The translations under genes and the position numbers were made by a program. Under the pieces are notes generated by a model. It was given only the letters and a program-made list of their open reading frames with translations, did not search any database and was not told the origin of the DNA. A stretch of 5,149 bases of DNA from an uncultured Ignavibacteriota bacterium (GTDB taxonomy: Bacteria > Bacteroidota > Ignavibacteria > Tepidaquicellales > Tepidaquicellaceae): NCBI GenBank assembly GCA_937983305.1, contig CALKAJ010000352.1:1-5149 (forward strand), written 5' to 3'. Shown piece by piece: positions 5,051-5,149 of the stretch (position 1 is the stretch's first letter; each line of letters starts with the position of its first letter).

Positions 5051-5149
5051 CTATTTCGCTTCTCTGTGAAGTACATGCTTTTTGGTCAACTTACAATACT
5101 TCTTCATTTCGATTCTTTCTTTTGTATTGTTCCTGTTTTTTTCAGTTAC
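5051..5149 (-). CDS. rpmG: 50S ribosomal protein L33, C-terminal part (5' end outside the window)
   Basis: The minus strand from the window edge gives 32 residues, from VTEKNRNNTKERIEMKKYC to HVLHREAK, then TAG (5053-5051). This is the conserved second half of L33: the TxKNxxNTxxRxExKKYC core and the HxLHRE tail. L33 is a small protein of the large ribosomal subunit near the E site. Zinc-binding (C+) forms carry a second CxxC in this half. Here the pair reads CKLT, so only the first cysteine is kept. The first CxxC, if present, lies outside the window. About the first 20 residues and any start signal are missing. A strong terminator follows the gene. Confidence 0.88.
   Translation of the reverse strand, partial: VTEKNRNNTKERIEMKKYCKLTKKHVLHREAK

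Overview
The window looks like a chromosomal segment from a Bacteroidota-like bacterium, with the Ignavibacteria side of the phylum as my best guess. The clues are an AT-rich sequence, the tail of a protein with a type IX secretion (T9SS) sorting domain, a PafA-type secreted phosphomonoesterase, and mostly weak or absent Shine-Dalgarno signals. The taxonomy is inferred from these features, not from a database match.

Layout: (1) 1-102, plus strand, the last 33 residues of a T9SS-exported protein. (2) 103-392, a non-coding stretch with two perfect palindromes and a tandem half-copy of the second. (3) 393-2075, plus strand, a PafA-family alkaline phosphatase with a signal peptide and a complete active site, carrying an in-frame palindromic repeat near its C-terminus. 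It ends in an intrinsic terminator. (4) 2164-3585, plus strand, a B12-binding-domain radical SAM enzyme of unknown substrate. (5) 3582-4442, minus strand, GTP cyclohydrolase FolE2, convergent with the radical SAM gene. Their stop codons overlap inside one terminator hairpin. (6) 4504-4977, minus strand, a Nudix hydrolase just upstream of folE2. (7) 5051-5149, minus strand, the C-terminal part of ribosomal protein L33 (rpmG), followed by a clear terminator that abuts the Nudix start.

How the genes may work together: the Nudix-folE2 pair is co-directional and closely spaced. FolE2 makes 7,8-dihydroneopterin triphosphate from GTP, and the next folate step, loss of pyrophosphate, is done by a Nudix enzyme in known bacteria. 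The pair could therefore be two consecutive folate steps, although a nucleotide-pool cleaning Nudix is equally possible. The phosphatase and the radical SAM gene show no evident functional link and are separated by a terminator.

No new multi-gene system is evident. The most unusual item is a dispersed-type palindromic repeat (ATTCCCGC-TTTC-GCGGGAAT) read through as codons inside the phosphatase gene. It shares a TTCCC...GGGAA core with the two intergenic palindromes.
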